Part shown: positions 25,258 through 36,277 of the stretch, one piece after another | How the letters are laid out: every line of letters begins with the position of its first letter | Numbering within the stretch: the first letter of the stretch is position 1 | DNA from: Mixia osmundae IAM 14324 | Lineage: Eukaryota; Basidiomycota; Mixiomycetes; Mixiales; Mixiaceae | NCBI RefSeq assembly: GCF_000708205.1 | Contig: NW_014575561.1 | Location: forward strand, 876,299 to 940,298 | Length of the DNA: 64,000 nt | Direction: 5' to 3' | Translations under genes and position numbers: made by a program | The notes under the pieces: generated by a model | What the model saw: only the letters and a program-made list of their open reading frames with translations | Told to the model about the DNA's origin: nothing | Databases searched by the model: none

Positions 25258-26744
25258 CTAGCCAAACTTCTTGTAGCTGCATGCACGTCATCCGTCTCGT
25301 GTCGGGCAAGTGCAGAAATGAGCTTACCAGCCAAGGCCAACGAGCGCGATCGAATAGCCCGCCCATTGCACTGCCGAGACATGACCGGATAGGAAGACGC
25401 CAGACAGGATGACCAGTCCGATGTCCTTGATGACTTTGCTCAGCGATAGTGTGAGACTGGATAGATTGATAAGATAATTGCCTGCAGCCGGGTACGGTCA
25501 GCCTTCGCGAGGATGCTATGGGAATGACCACCTACTCGTGAGATTGAGACAGAATGTCAGTGCCGAGTTGGTCAGGATGATGAAAGGACCCAGATTGCTC
25601 AGACTGTGGAAAGGCGCCGTGCCTTCGACAGGCAGTATCATCGCGCCCAGCGCGAGCAAACAGATCTGATTTCGCTTCAGCCCGGTTCACTGCTTCGCCA
25701 CTTCCGAAGAACTCACCGGCGAAAAGGCATGCAGCGACTCGAGCGGGGTGAGTCCCTTGCCCTGCAGCAAGATCTGAATAAGGGCTAGCTTGGTGCTCTC
25801 GATCCAGACTGCAGAAATCTGCATGACGAATCCGAGGGTGTTCCATTGGGCTTCGCCGTAGCTTGCGATGCCGACGCCTGTGCTGATCAGCGCAATGATG
25901 CCCATCGTCAGTAGATCGGCGCGTCTGAGGCCGAGTAGGATCGACATTGTCCTGTTTTGCATGTCAGGCAGATACAAGCTGGACCGCGTCAACGACATAC
26001 AGAACTGCAACGGGTCCGAAGCTCTTGAGGATCTGTATCATGCCAACGCTGAGCAGCATATAGACTGCGTTTGATAGATAGAGTGACAGTGCGGTCAGAA
26101 CGCCAATGGGGACGACAGTGCGATAGTAAGTCGTGTTGATGAGCGAGACGGTGACGCGCTTGAGACTGGCAAGGCTGCTCTCTGCGCTCTGGTCCTCTGC
26201 TTCGGCTTCCGATAGTGGTACAGGTAGGTGATCTTCTGCTACGTCTGAGTGCGGTACAATGATGCGCGTTGCGATGGTCTGAAAGAGCGTGTGCATGGCC
26301 GTCAGAAAGATGGGGTAAGGAAAATCGAGATCACGAAGTATGTAACGATCTGGCTCCCAAATGAGCGTGGATGGCGCGAGGATGATCTGGGAGCCTACTG
26401 TAGACGATGACCCCGCTAGAGAGGCTGATCCATATGATGATCAAGAGCCAGGCCGGCAAAGGATTCGGTCGCGCCTTGCTGTGTTGTTCGAGAGGCAGTG
26501 CTGCCGATGCCGCTGCCCTGTGCTTCGAGTCTCGTCTATAGGTAGGCGATACTTCTGTCGGAGTCTCTAGTTCTTGCCCGTACAGCTTCTCTTCGCTCAG
26601 GCCTTCTTCTACTTGTGACAGCGAGTGTGCCGACATCGAGGAATCGCTGCGGTCCATGGCCGATAGGGTGCCATCTGACTGCAGCATCGTGCCGCCAGGA
26701 CCGCTCGAGGGCGCTCGCACGATGACCTGTGGGATCGACTGCAT
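25258..26744 (-). CDS. triose-phosphate transporter (TPT/DUF250) family nucleotide-sugar or phosphate-sugar transporter
   Basis: TPT-family proteins are ten-helix antiporters of the Golgi/ER or plastid; fungal members mostly have unknown substrates. Six exons (26744-26399, 26349-26001, 25951-25717, 25665-25536, 25481-25328, 25276-25258) encode 410 residues. A Ser/Thr/Glu-rich cytosolic N-terminus precedes the first helix (WLLIIIWISLSSGVIVY). Family motifs are RYILRDLDFPYPIFLT, ALSLYLSNAVY, KSFGPVAVL, STGVGIASYGE and NYLINLSSLTLSLSKVIKD, followed by GYSIALVGLGCYKKFG at the end. All five introns are canonical, 49-54 bases long. Assignment to the family is firm; the substrate is not inferable. 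Confidence 0.9.
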
Positions 26745-26911
26745 GGCCGCCTCAAAACTCAGCCCGGGAGTGTCGACGGGACTGCCACGGTAACGCGACG
26801 AAGAACCGCCACGTCATTATCGATGCATTATCATGGACATGCATGGCGAATCGAGAATGCGACACTCATTTCAGGAGCATTGACAGTCGCGCTTCTACAA
26901 TCGACAGGCAG

Positions 26912-28555
26912 CTAAGAGCCGGATGTTGGTGCAACCTGAGGGATCTTGCCCTGCTTGAGCTCCTTGCCGAACACGTGATGTAGCGAAGGAGCGTCCTCGC
27001 TCTGAGTCATGTGGTAATGCGCGTCGTGCAGAAGCTGTTCCATCGCATCGAGTGCCATCTCGAGCTGCTTGAGCGGTGGGCCGTACGATATCCTCACAAA
27101 GTGATGGCAAGGCGAATCGGCCAACCTGCGTCTGTTCGATGGGTTGATGTCGAAGAACACGCCCGGCACGACGATCGCCTTGCGTTTGAGACACTCCTCA
27201 AAGAAGACGAGGCCAGAATCGAGAGGTGCTGGCAGATTTTTGAGGTTGAGCCAGATGTAAAACGTCGCCACTGGCGGATGCGTCACGCCTAGTCCCATGT
27301 CATGCAGGCGCTTCCTGTCGAAGGATGTCAGCTCTGGGAGCGCTAGAATCACGGAACTGACAAGACATAGTCACGCTTCGCTTTGAAGTGACGCTGAAGG
27401 GCAATGCAGTCTTGCTGGACGCGCGAAGGCTCGAGCAGAGGCAGGGCTGCTGCCATGATGATACCGCTCGTTCCACCGTCCAGGTAAGAGCCGCAGTGAC
27501 CGAGAGCGCTGATGAGCTCCTTCGAGCCAACGATCCAGCAACACCGCCAAGAAGGGTACCGCCACGACTTTGTGAGGCCGTTGACGATGATGATGTTGGT
27601 AGAGTCGACATCGTCGATGTAGCGAGCAGCAGAACAGCTGTAGCCTTCTTCTTTCGTATACATGTAATGGCTGTACATTTCGTCGAGTATGAGCGTCACA
27701 TCATCTTCCTCTGACATGGAGACGAGCTCTTGCAGATCCTCGTCGTCCACGACTTGACCGGTCGGATTGCGAGGGTTGCTGAGCATGGCGACCGTCGCGC
27801 CAACTTCGCGCATCTGCTCGCGCAGCTTTGACGGATTGAGCTTGTAGGCGTCCTCTTCCCTGAGACTCGTCGCGACTGGGATGAGCTTTTTGAAGACGGA
27901 CAAGAGATCTGAATAAGCAGAATATTCGGGCGTGCTGTATACGCAATAGATGTCGCCTGTACGGCGGTCCATCAATGAGAGTTGATGCACACAGACTGCT
28001 CGACATACCTATGATGCTCGACAGTCGCGTCAAGCCCGCGCGACCACCAGGCACAATAGCGACATTGGCAGCTGTGAACTGCGAGCTTTTGCCTTGCCTG
28101 TACTGCACATTGTAAAGGTTCGCTACCGCCTCGCGTAAAGCGGTCGAGCCTGTCGTGGGTGCATACTCGTGCACCTCATCTCCGAATGGTCTGAGATCAA
28201 TCTGATCAATCCGTCCGGGATCGCCCTCGAGGGGCCCGGTCTCGGGAGCGCCTTGACCAGCATTGCACCAAGTCTTATCGCTCGGACTGAATCCGTTGGC
28301 GGTGGCTCTTTCTGTGACGTACAAGACGCCAGTGCTTGGCACGCCGAGTATGCCGGGCATCCCATGATCTGCCGGCTTGCCTGAGTTCTTGTGGGCGTCT
28401 CTGAAGATTCTATGGGCCTCTTGCGATGTCTCGTCGTCTGCCTTGTCAGCTTTTGCGATCACAGATGCCCGACGGCCCTTCTCGCTCATCAAGAACTCTG
28501 CAGGCTTAGGGATGCGCTGGTGCGAGTCCGGGTGGGCATTGTCGTGGGTCGACAT
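26912..28555 (-). CDS. PLP-dependent class I/II aminotransferase
   Basis: Fold-type I aminotransferase of the aspartate-aminotransferase superfamily; the fungal subfamily resembles ACC-synthase-like and aromatic aminotransferases, and the substrate cannot be named. Exons 28555-28009, 27956-27362 and 27314-26912 give 514 residues. Features include NAGQGAPETGPL, EYAPTTGSTALREAVANLYN, YSTPEYSAY, SNPRNPTGQVV, LILDEMYSHYMY and the PLP-lysine segment NGLTKSWR. The small-domain motifs ATFYIWLNL and HHFVRISYGPP follow. The second intron (27315-27361) joins KRDYVL to KRLHDMGL, which matches the family without a gap. The start at 28555 follows a (CA)n tract in the probable 5' UTR. Confidence 0.9.
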
Positions 28556-28946
28556 CTCGTCGAGTGCTGCAAAGAGGCTGCAACGTGCAGCAGTAGATTG
28601 ATAATTCGCGTAGAATGCTCGGAGGCGAGTGCTATTTTTGGCATCCCCCGTCATTCCACCACACACACACACACAAGTGCCTGCTCAGCCATGACAAGAG
28701 CCGAGTGTGCATTGCAGCTTGAGGTCTAGCAGAGCGGACAGGAGCGCACAATCCTTAACTGTGCGCACATGCCCGTGACATCCGTCCGCAAAATGCAGTG
28801 CGAGGTCATGGCCGTGCGACAAGGGGTTCAGCAGGCTTGACGCTTTGCCAACCTGTGACGCCCGTCAGGAGAACGCTGGCCCATGAAGAGTGCAGCGATC
28901 TGAGACGAGCTAGCATCAGTCCTGCAGGTCTGCGAGCATTGCTGTG
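28556..28946. other. intergenic region with a CA microsatellite
   Basis: The interval lies between the aminotransferase start and the MED4 stop, both on the minus strand, and should contain the aminotransferase promoter. Apart from the CA repeat I see no feature. Confidence 0.5.
28660..28675. repeat. (CA)n microsatellite
   Basis: About eight CA units in tandem, roughly 105 bases upstream of the aminotransferase start codon, probably in its promoter or 5' UTR. Confidence 0.85.
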
Positions 28947-29723
28947 CTAGTCGTCCATATCAGGGTTGAGATCCAAGTCGAACGTAAAGTCTTCGTCCGC
29001 TTGGGTGGGTTCCTGTCTTGCCGGCAGAGCCGTGCGCGGTGGTAGAGCTTCCCTCTCAATCTTCAGATCGATCATCTGTCCCTGTTGCATATCCGCCTGA
29101 TCGGGCGCTTCTGCACTTGCCTGAGTCTGTGCAGCTGCCAATTGGGATTGCCTGAGCATTTGCTCGGTCGGCCATGGAAGTATAGATCCTCGCGGTGCTT
29201 CGCGAGCGGACAGGACAGCTTGTGCGGACTGGTCAGTCGTTGACGAACGGGGCGCAGATGAGGTATACGGTGCCAGGCGACGCGCCAGAGTGAGGATCTC
29301 CTCTGTTGTCAGATGCTCTGCATTCATGATGAGCCTGACCGAGCGCAACCGTTCAAGATCAGGCCTACCTGATGTCTTTGCCTGAGACACTGTCGTCCGA
29401 CTCGCTTGAGCTGAGCGGATAGACCGCCGTAAGCTTGAGAGTGTCGTGCGAGCCGACCTGAGATCTGCACGCGCTTGCTCGTCTATGGCATCACGTCTGC
29501 GAACTGCTTCCTCGAGCTGATTGGACAGATCTGCGTGCTCCTGAGCCAGCCAGACCTGCTCGGCGAGCTCCTGGTCGAGTATGGCGAGCCGCGTGAGGAT
29601 ATCGTCGGTGGAGCGTGCAGGCTTCTGTTTGGCGGCTGGCGCTGCAAAGAGAAGTTGACTGAGACTGTGAGCTTCCTGCAGGCTCGACAGAAGCTGCTCC
29701 CGTATTGGCAGAGTGGATGTCAT
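28947..29723 (-). CDS. MED4: Mediator complex subunit 4
   Basis: Med4 is part of the Mediator middle module that connects activators to RNA polymerase II. The open frame gives 258 residues. Typical Med4 features are an N-terminal coiled coil (ILTRLAILDQELAEQVWLAQEHADLSNQLEEA), the short conserved block EILTLARRLAPYTSSAP, and PWPTEQMLRQSQLA. The C-terminus is acidic (DFTFDLDLNPDMDD). A likely in-frame 51-base intron at 29318-29368 (GTAGGC...TGCAG) would remove residues between AKTS and EHLTTEE, shortening the protein to 241 residues and bringing the coiled coil next to the conserved block. Both forms are open. Confidence 0.82.
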   Translation of the reverse strand: MTSTLPIREQLLSSLQEAHSLSQLLFAAPAAKQKPARSTDDILTRLAILDQELAEQVWLAQEHADLSNQLEEAVRRRDAIDEQARADLRSARTTLSSLRRSIRSAQASRTTVSQAKTSGRPDLERLRSVRLIMNAEHLTTEEILTLARRLAPYTSSAPRSSTTDQSAQAVLSAREAPRGSILPWPTEQMLRQSQLAAAQTQASAEAPDQADMQQGQMIDLKIEREALPPRTALPARQEPTQADEDFTFDLDLNPDMDD

Positions 29724-30016
29724 TTTGTCATTGCATCGTAAGTCCTTCGCGACACTCTGCGGCAGATCTGCAGACTTCAGCTTCCCACACCGGGCCCGAT
29801 GCCTCTATCAAACAGGCGTTACCACACACTTCAGCGGAATCTGGATGGCGTGCTACAATCAGCCGCAGCGTAGGCAGGTAGTCTGAAACGAGTGGACTCT
29901 ACACGCGTGCGACGAGTACTCAATCGTGCCGCAGCTGATCGCAGCTCGGTCGCGCACTCGGATGATGCGGGCACACCGAGTCGACTACATGCATACATAG
30001 TGTACATTGATACAGT

Positions 30017-33000
30017 CTAGCTTTGCTTTGCTGGATGCGACGGCGCGGGCAGAACAGCGGCTGCTAGCGCGTTGAGCGCGTGCTCGTAGTTGTGCGGCGA
30101 ATGATCCTGTCTGGATGTCAGCAAAGCGTTTGCGGAGCAGGGCCGGACGTACCAGGAACATGCTCCTACCAAAGACTGGTTCTGAGAAGCGTTGAACGGG
30201 ATCGAGGCATTCGCGCAAAAGCACGCGTGTACCCTCTTGAAAGCTCTTCTGGGCAGACCGTCCGTCGCTACCCTCCATGCTGTTCGATACAAAGACGGTG
30301 TGACATTCGATACAGAACACGTCACCTGGCGGCAGGAGCTTGTCGCTGTCGTTGCCCGCCCGCATCGTCTTCATCAGACTCCAGAGCCAGTCATTGAGCT
30401 CGGCATCGTCGCTCAGATCTCTTCCGACCAGCGCAGGATCTCTGTATCCCGCCTCGAGAGCTTTGTTGGATCCGCGACCGAGTTGCAGCTCGCGAGGCGT
30501 CATATCCACTTGGCGAGCTTCGTCATCGAGTTCGTGAGGCGAAAACCCAGAGCCAGATCCTGCAAACTCGTCTGCGGTAGGATATGTTTGGCCGTTCTTG
30601 CGCGCCTCTCGCTTAGCTTTGTATCGACGTTGATCTGTGCCAATGTCAGCGAAACATGTCATGACATCGAGCATCTGACTCACATAGTCCAACGACCCGC
30701 CCGACCACTTCCTCTGCCACTTTGCCTTCCTCATACAGCGAAGCAGCAACGTTCTTGAGATCTCTGAGTAGACCAAGCGATAGAGTTGGGACGATATCGA
30801 GATTGTGCACGACCGATGAGATCAAGCCTTTGGCATATGCCGCAAGATCGGGCGAGGCGACGCAAGGACAGCCATACGTATAGCAGTGCATTGGCCGTCC
30901 TGCTGGCAGTCCAGACGTAATTGCAGTGACGAATGGCGTCCCTAGAGTTGGATGAATAATCTTCTTGCCAGTCTTCAGGTGCGACTCGGCTGCCTGCGCT
31001 GTGAAGCGACTGGTAGGTGTGCCCCACAGCAGCGAAAGCAATGCGGCCACGCCTCCGCCCAAGCTGTGGCCACACAGTACCAAACCGTACGTGGGATGTT
31101 CCGCAAGTCCCTTGCGCAGGACTTCATGAATGATGCTCCCCTGATTCGCAAGCCGTGAGGCTGATTGGTACATGCCCTTGTGTGCAAAGTAGTGGGCGCC
31201 TTCCTCGCCCTCGGGCATCGTGACATCGATATAGTCAGCCGTCAGATCAGTCAAGATGTCACTGAGTCCAAGTGTGCCCCGACAAGTGAGCACGATTGCC
31301 TTGGCTTGATGATCGACGGTCACATAGTGCACCAGGGGGGCGTTCTCTGATGTGTCGAATGATGTTCCAGTGGTGAATGAAGAGAGTAAAATGTCATCGA
31401 GCGCCACTTCGACATGATTAGAAAAAGCGTAGTGATTCGCGTGATGGGATGCTGTTGATGGAAAGTTGAAACTGGTCGAGCCAATGCCAAAGATGCGCAT
31501 AAAGTGTTGCCCGTACGCAGCTGAGGAATATCGTCCGAACCGTCGCAGGTTTGCCACCAGATGCGCATGTGGGAAGTTGGTCGGCTTGGGTTGTTGATCT
31601 GTAGCGTGCGATGTGCGAGTCTCAACATGAGAATGCGTGGTGTGAATGGACTGGGATGAGCCCGTGCTTCGTGCGGTCAATCTTGGCGTTGATGGTTCCG
31701 ACAAGGCTTGTCGAGTATCTGCTTTGCGCGATGCGGGTAAGCGCAGGCCCGCCGCGAGGCCACCGTCACCCCTAGCCTTCTCGCTAGGAAATGGCTTCTT
31801 GCCGAAAGCAGGAACTTCGAGTGCTGATGAATGTATAGTAGCGACAGCCGGTGCGGTCCCTTCCGTACGTGGCGCTGTGTCAGGCTTCTGCCTTCGTCGA
31901 CTCGAAGAACGCTTGCGAGTCGGCGAGACATTGAGCGATGTCTTGGCTGCATTGAATGCTTTCTGACTGGTGCTTGCGATGCGACCTGCTAGCGCCTTTT
32001 GACGAGGTGGACTGTTATCGTCGGCCTCATTAGTAGTGAGCTCGCGAATCTTGTCTGATTTGATACGGCTACCCTTGACAGGCGAAGCGGGCCTACTGGA
32101 CTCTGGAGAAGTGAGATTGCTATTGCGGAAGGTACGCTTGCGTTGATGCAATTTGTTAGTGATGCTTTTGAGAACAATTTGAAGCTTCTTGCCGCTCTCT
32201 TCAGGATCGTCGACTGCTTCTTGGCGACACAGCATGGCGATGCTCGGACTGGGCTGCAAGCTACCGCCGAGACGATGACTGGCTTTGGAACGTAGCACAG
32301 AGACGTTGGGACTGTCTACGATCGACTGCATCTCCGTCCATTCTTCTCTGATATAGTCTTCGGTATCTTGTTCGGTATGTACTGCGTCGTCGCTGGTGCG
32401 ACGAGCTTGCAGAGTCCCCCGCATATCTATGTTCCGACTGCTGAGGTGATTCAAGTCTGGGAGGCAGCCAGTACGCGGCAATCTGGACCGAGACGAAGGG
32501 GCGCCGTCTGTGCTCCCCAGAGGGACATGAGATCGAATTGTTGTAGTCGTCTGCGTCATGGTGGTCGTCTCAATCTCAAAGAGAGCATCAAAACGCGTCG
32601 ATCGAACCAGCTTGACCTCTTCGCCATCGTCGCCATGCCGGCGTGAGACGAGCTCTAGACCATCAGGTATGGACTTGCCACGAGCTACTTCTGCAAGGGC
32701 ACGCTTGACCTCGAGCAAGACCTCGCCCTCACCATCGTCGTCGGATCCGATGAGCTCTTCGAGGCCATGCATGATCTCCTCGTCATCTTCTGCGTCAATA
32801 TCGACGATAGAGAGTGTCGAGCCTAATTGCGGCAATCGGCGCAACGTAGATGACCGCTCCAGACTCCTGCGCGAGCTGTATGACGTTGAGGGAGATACGA
32901 TCTCGCTAGGTGCAGACTCGTCTTCCCATCTCCGATTTTGCTCATAGACCGACCGAATGTCGGTAAGTAGAATCTGGTCATCAGCAGAAGCCATTGTGCT

Positions 33001-34281
33001 TGCGCGATGGCTCCTCGTTGTGCCGTGATGACTTTTGAACGTGGACAAGGGTTCTAGGCGCGGACTTGTCCCCCGAACCGACGGAATGCGTTTATGCGGC
33101 GTGATGGGGGGCCATTGACTCGATATACTCTTCGAGATCGTATCTGCCTGTGTTGAACTGGCCTGCGCACCATTCACTGAGGTCGCGCTGCCCGTCAGGA
33201 TATTCGAGCTGGCAGATTCGAGCACGACGGTGCAGTCGTACAGCATCTTCATCTTCATGCTTTCGACTGTCCGCTGGCGTGTAGCGGTTTGTAAGCAGGC
33301 GAAGGCCGTCAATGCCTTTGTCAGTGCTGCGACTGACGCAAGCACGCCCGCTTTTGCAGGCGAGAAGCGAGGATCTTGCGTCATCTCGCGTCTGACAAGT
33401 GTAATGATAGATGCCAGTGCGCGTGATCTGTGAACCAAAGTCAGCGTGATGTGAGATGATGCGCAGTGAGCTCACGTCTCTGTTGATCCGAAGATGCCGT
33501 CAATCATGCGTACTGACTCTTCGGCGGCCGAGAAGCCCGTCTTAAGACCCGTTGCGGTAAGATAGAAGCCCGACATAGCGAAAAGCTCCGCGAGCGTGAA
33601 GGAATGGTGAACAAAGTAGATGCCAAGGTTAGTCCATTTATCCAGCACGTTGAGGAATCCCTCCCTGGGTGGCGAACGCGATGCTCAGCATGTGACCACG
33701 CTAATACGGCAGGTTGCTCACGAAGGAACGTTGTCGCCGCCGTCCCAGCTTAGGCCCTCTTGCATGAAGTGTAGAGCCCGGGCACTACTGACGGCAGCGA
33801 TGAGCGCTCTTCGGGTGACGCCCAGCCCTGTTGATGTCGTGCATCTTGCGCCTTCAAGCAGGGCTTCGAGCAAAAGCGCTGAAGCTCTGAGCGAGATCCT
33901 CGACGCGAGTGAGAGTGACGAGATGAGTTGAGCCAGGTTGGCAGGCAGCAACGTCGCATGCGCTAACGAATCGGAGAGCTCCTGCCTCGTCATTCGTTCC
34001 ACAAGGTTGTTACGCAAGTCGACGTCGCTTTTGCTGAGCACTTCATCATCGACTGAAGCTCGTGGCGACAAGACGACAGACTTCTCCTGCTGGATCTCTG
34101 ATCTGCTGTCCCTTTGAGACTCGGTGAAGCTGGGCAAGGATGCAGCAGATCTGTTGGCAGCACACTGAGCAGACTCGTGAACCGTCTCGCTGCTTGCTGT
34201 GCTTTTGGTAGACGAGCCCGAGCTTCGAGTGCCCAGAGCTGCAGCTGCGGCGGCAGCCACGAGTCCTCTGACGACGTTCAT
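30017..34281 (-). CDS. class 3 lipase, diacylglycerol-lipase-like, large fungal form
   Basis: Alpha/beta hydrolase of lipase class 3, similar to sn1-specific diacylglycerol lipases. Exons 34281-33722, 33664-33476, 33427-30684, 30634-30153 and 30106-30017 give 1354 residues. The N-terminus begins with an Ala-rich segment and a long regulatory region. A conserved block HHSFTLAELFAMSGFY...GIFGSTETSRALASI precedes a roughly 700-residue low-complexity Ser/Arg-rich region. The catalytic domain follows: FGRYSSAAYG, LTCRGTLGLSDILTDL and the nucleophile motif LCGHSLGGGVAALLS (Ser near residue 1034), with HNLDIVPTLS for the acid region. The C-terminus carries FIECHTVF-like residues and ends FLDHSPHNYEHAL. 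Membrane association is inferred from family members. Confidence 0.88.
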
Positions 34282-34305
34282 GGCGAGCTGTAGCCCGTTT
34301 CACGA

Positions 34306-34676
34306 TCACTGGCGGCAGTATTGACAGACAATCTGAAGGCCAGTAGTGCGGATGACCTTTGCAGCAGCCATCAAAGGCGCGCGCAGCTCGAAGCAGGCAA
34401 TCGCGAGCGCCTGCTCGAGGCTCCGGCAAAGGGTGTATATGGCTGCGCTCGCAAAGTCTACGTCGATATCTCGAGGATCTTTGAGCCGAGCTCAGAACAA
34501 TTGTCGCCGCCGGCCAGCTGAACTGAGTTAATCAGGAGCGACGCGCTCGTGTCGATCTCTGCTTTCACGCATTCAAACAAATTCCGATTGGGAATGAAAT
34601 CGGGGAGCAGCCGAAGAGCGATCTCAGCCGGCTCGACTAGCTTTCGACGCTTCGGCGTGTCATGAATGTTTGGCAT
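34306..34676 (-). CDS. small hypothetical protein, 104 residues
   Basis: I do not recognise this protein. Two exons (34676-34499, 34442-34306) joined by a 56-base GT-AG intron give a mostly helical, non-secreted product. It starts MPNIHDTPKRRKLVEPAE (a basic KRRK cluster) and contains LRLLPDFIPNRNLFECVKAEIDTSASLL and, after the intron, LCRSLEQALAIACFEL. The alternating hydrophobic pattern suggests a small helical-bundle subunit of a complex. Its stop codon lies only 24 bases upstream of the lipase start codon on the same strand, so the lipase promoter must lie within or upstream of this gene unless the two are co-transcribed. Confidence 0.55.
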
Positions 34677-34884
34677 TGGTGAACAACAGACAAAGACTTC
34701 GTGTGTACATGAGAGGAGGGCAGATGCGCAGATCGCATACCGCGAGTGCGATACTGCTCAATTGTCACTGAACAGCCGCGACAAGCAATGTTGCATGCTG
34801 TCCGACGGTCGGGCGACAGATTGCAACGCGTCGATCGGTGCCGCGATTGATTGGTCGACAGACAGTGAGTGGCATGTGTGTGAC

Positions 34885-36163
34885 TTAGCCATCCATCTGC
34901 ACGTCTTCCGAATCGGCCTTGTCCTGACTTGCAGCGTTGGCAGTTGAGCGTGCATTGGCCTGTACGTTATCGCCAAGCAGAGCGCGCAATTCGAGCTTGG
35001 GAAAGTCCGCACGGTTGGAGAGCATCTCCTCACCCCAGGCCATCATCTTGACCAGATGGGGTAGCTTCGGCGTCGGTCCATGAGATTGAGAGACGAGAAT
35101 GGCCGCATTGACTTCGCCCGCTGTTCTTTGTCGCTGAGCGGGCAAGAGCAGCGATGAGATCTGCGCGGGTACGCCTTCTGATCTGAGCTTGTCCAGAAAC
35201 GCATCGACGTCCGGAACGGCTTGAGGTAGATCGAAAGCGAGAAGAGCCATTGTTTTTTCGAGTTCGGCGAGAAACTCGGGATGCTCCTCTCCCCGAGGGG
35301 CGAGTTCGTCTTGGGCGAATTGTAGTGCGCTGGCGACTTGACCTTGCCTTATGAGCTCGATCAACCGTTGTTGCTGAAGGTGGAAGAAGAGCTCTGGGTT
35401 GGTGTCGAGGATCTGAGTAAGCGTCAGCCACAATGTCCCTGTGGCGCGCATTGACGCGCAGGAAAGAAAAGGGAGAGGGCGATCATATTGAAGACTGAAG
35501 TATGTTGTTGATTGTTCTCATCTCGAGACCTTTGTCAGGACTTATGAGTGGTGCATGAAACGATATAATCCTTTCGCGGGTGCAGAACAGTAGGAGTCAG
35601 GGGTAATCTGTGGCTTACCTCGGGATTCATGTCGTTGACCTTCTGTAAGGCTTCCTCGATGTCGCCACGCTGGATAGCTTGGCGGATGTGCAGTCGCTCT
35701 GCGATGGAGTCAAAATCGATGCGAGGAGCGATGCCAGACTCGCGACAGAAAGTCTGAGCGGCATCCTTGTAGCCTTCGACGACGAGGTAGTCCATGACGA
35801 GCCTGTTCAGATCACTACACGGGCTCAATGTCAGCGCCCCGATCAGATAGTCTGCCGGAGGAAGATATGCAGGGCAAAGTCAGATTAGAAAGAAATGTTG
35901 CGTCTCCTCAAGTCGTCCAGAGGGCGATCAGAGAGATTCCCACTTTCGTACAGAGTTTCATCGTTGGGTGAGGCAGAGTTCGATGGCATTGGGGATTATG
36001 TCGCTATTCTTGTGCACTCACTCTGGACTGATCTTGACCTCGCTCAACTGACGGTCCCATGCCTGAGGTGTGAATGTGATCCGCCTTGCTTGGGCAGGCG
36101 TAGCCGACTGTGCACCTCGTCAGCCACCGTGCAGTGTAGTCCGATGAGCTACACGCTTACCAT
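34885..36163 (-). CDS. GID8: GID/CTLH E3 ubiquitin ligase subunit Gid8 (TWA1)
   Basis: Gid8 is a scaffold of the GID/CTLH E3 ligase, which in yeast degrades gluconeogenic enzymes. Four coding exons (36163-36161, 36107-36022, 35814-35619, 35412-34885) give 270 residues. Family motifs are WDRQLSEVKIS, the LisH motif DLNRLVMDYLVVEGYKDAA, the CTLH region RQAIQRGDIEEALQKVNDMNPEIL and the CRA motif LFFHLQQQRLIELIRQGQV...FAQDELAPRGEE. The start codon is a separate three-base coding exon followed directly by GTAAGC. Introns 2 and 3 are 207 and 206 bases, about four times the local norm; intron 2 contains a candidate snoRNA. It is divergent from the importin gene with 114 bases between starts. Confidence 0.92.
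35875..35970 (-). ncRNA. candidate intronic box C/D snoRNA
   Basis: Inside GID8 intron 2 the minus strand shows a C-box-like ACGATGA (35958-35964, one mismatch to RTGATGA), a D'-like CTGA (35928-35931) and a D-like CTGA (35880-35883). Directly upstream of D', after one mismatched base, lies AGTGGGAATCTC. Its complement GAGATTCCCACT (35933-35944 on the plus strand) is identical to a highly conserved stretch of eukaryotic large-subunit rRNA, ACGAGATTCCCACTGTCCC, quoted from memory. A short CAA/TTG pairing could close the ends. Boundaries are approximate. The weak points are the imperfect C box and a poorly defined terminal stem and C' box. Confidence 0.42.
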
Positions 36164-36277
36164 CTGGCTAAAGCGTGCCTGAGCGGCTGCCTGATGACGT
36201 GCAGCAGCGAGCCAGACCAGTCGAAAAGCCGCGAGTCGCGATTTTATCGATCCTGGGTGACGAGCCAACGACGAAAA

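Noticed and set aside
27315-27361. A five-base GTCAG insertion that looked like a micro-intron in the aminotransferase gene
   Set aside because: A canonical 47-base intron from the same GTCAG to CGACAG joins KRDYVL to KRLHDMGL, which matches the family without gaps.
35413-35618. An H/ACA snoRNA call in GID8 intron 3
   Set aside because: A hairpin followed by ACA exists, but the distance from the internal loop to ACA is too short and no second hairpin with an H box is convincing.
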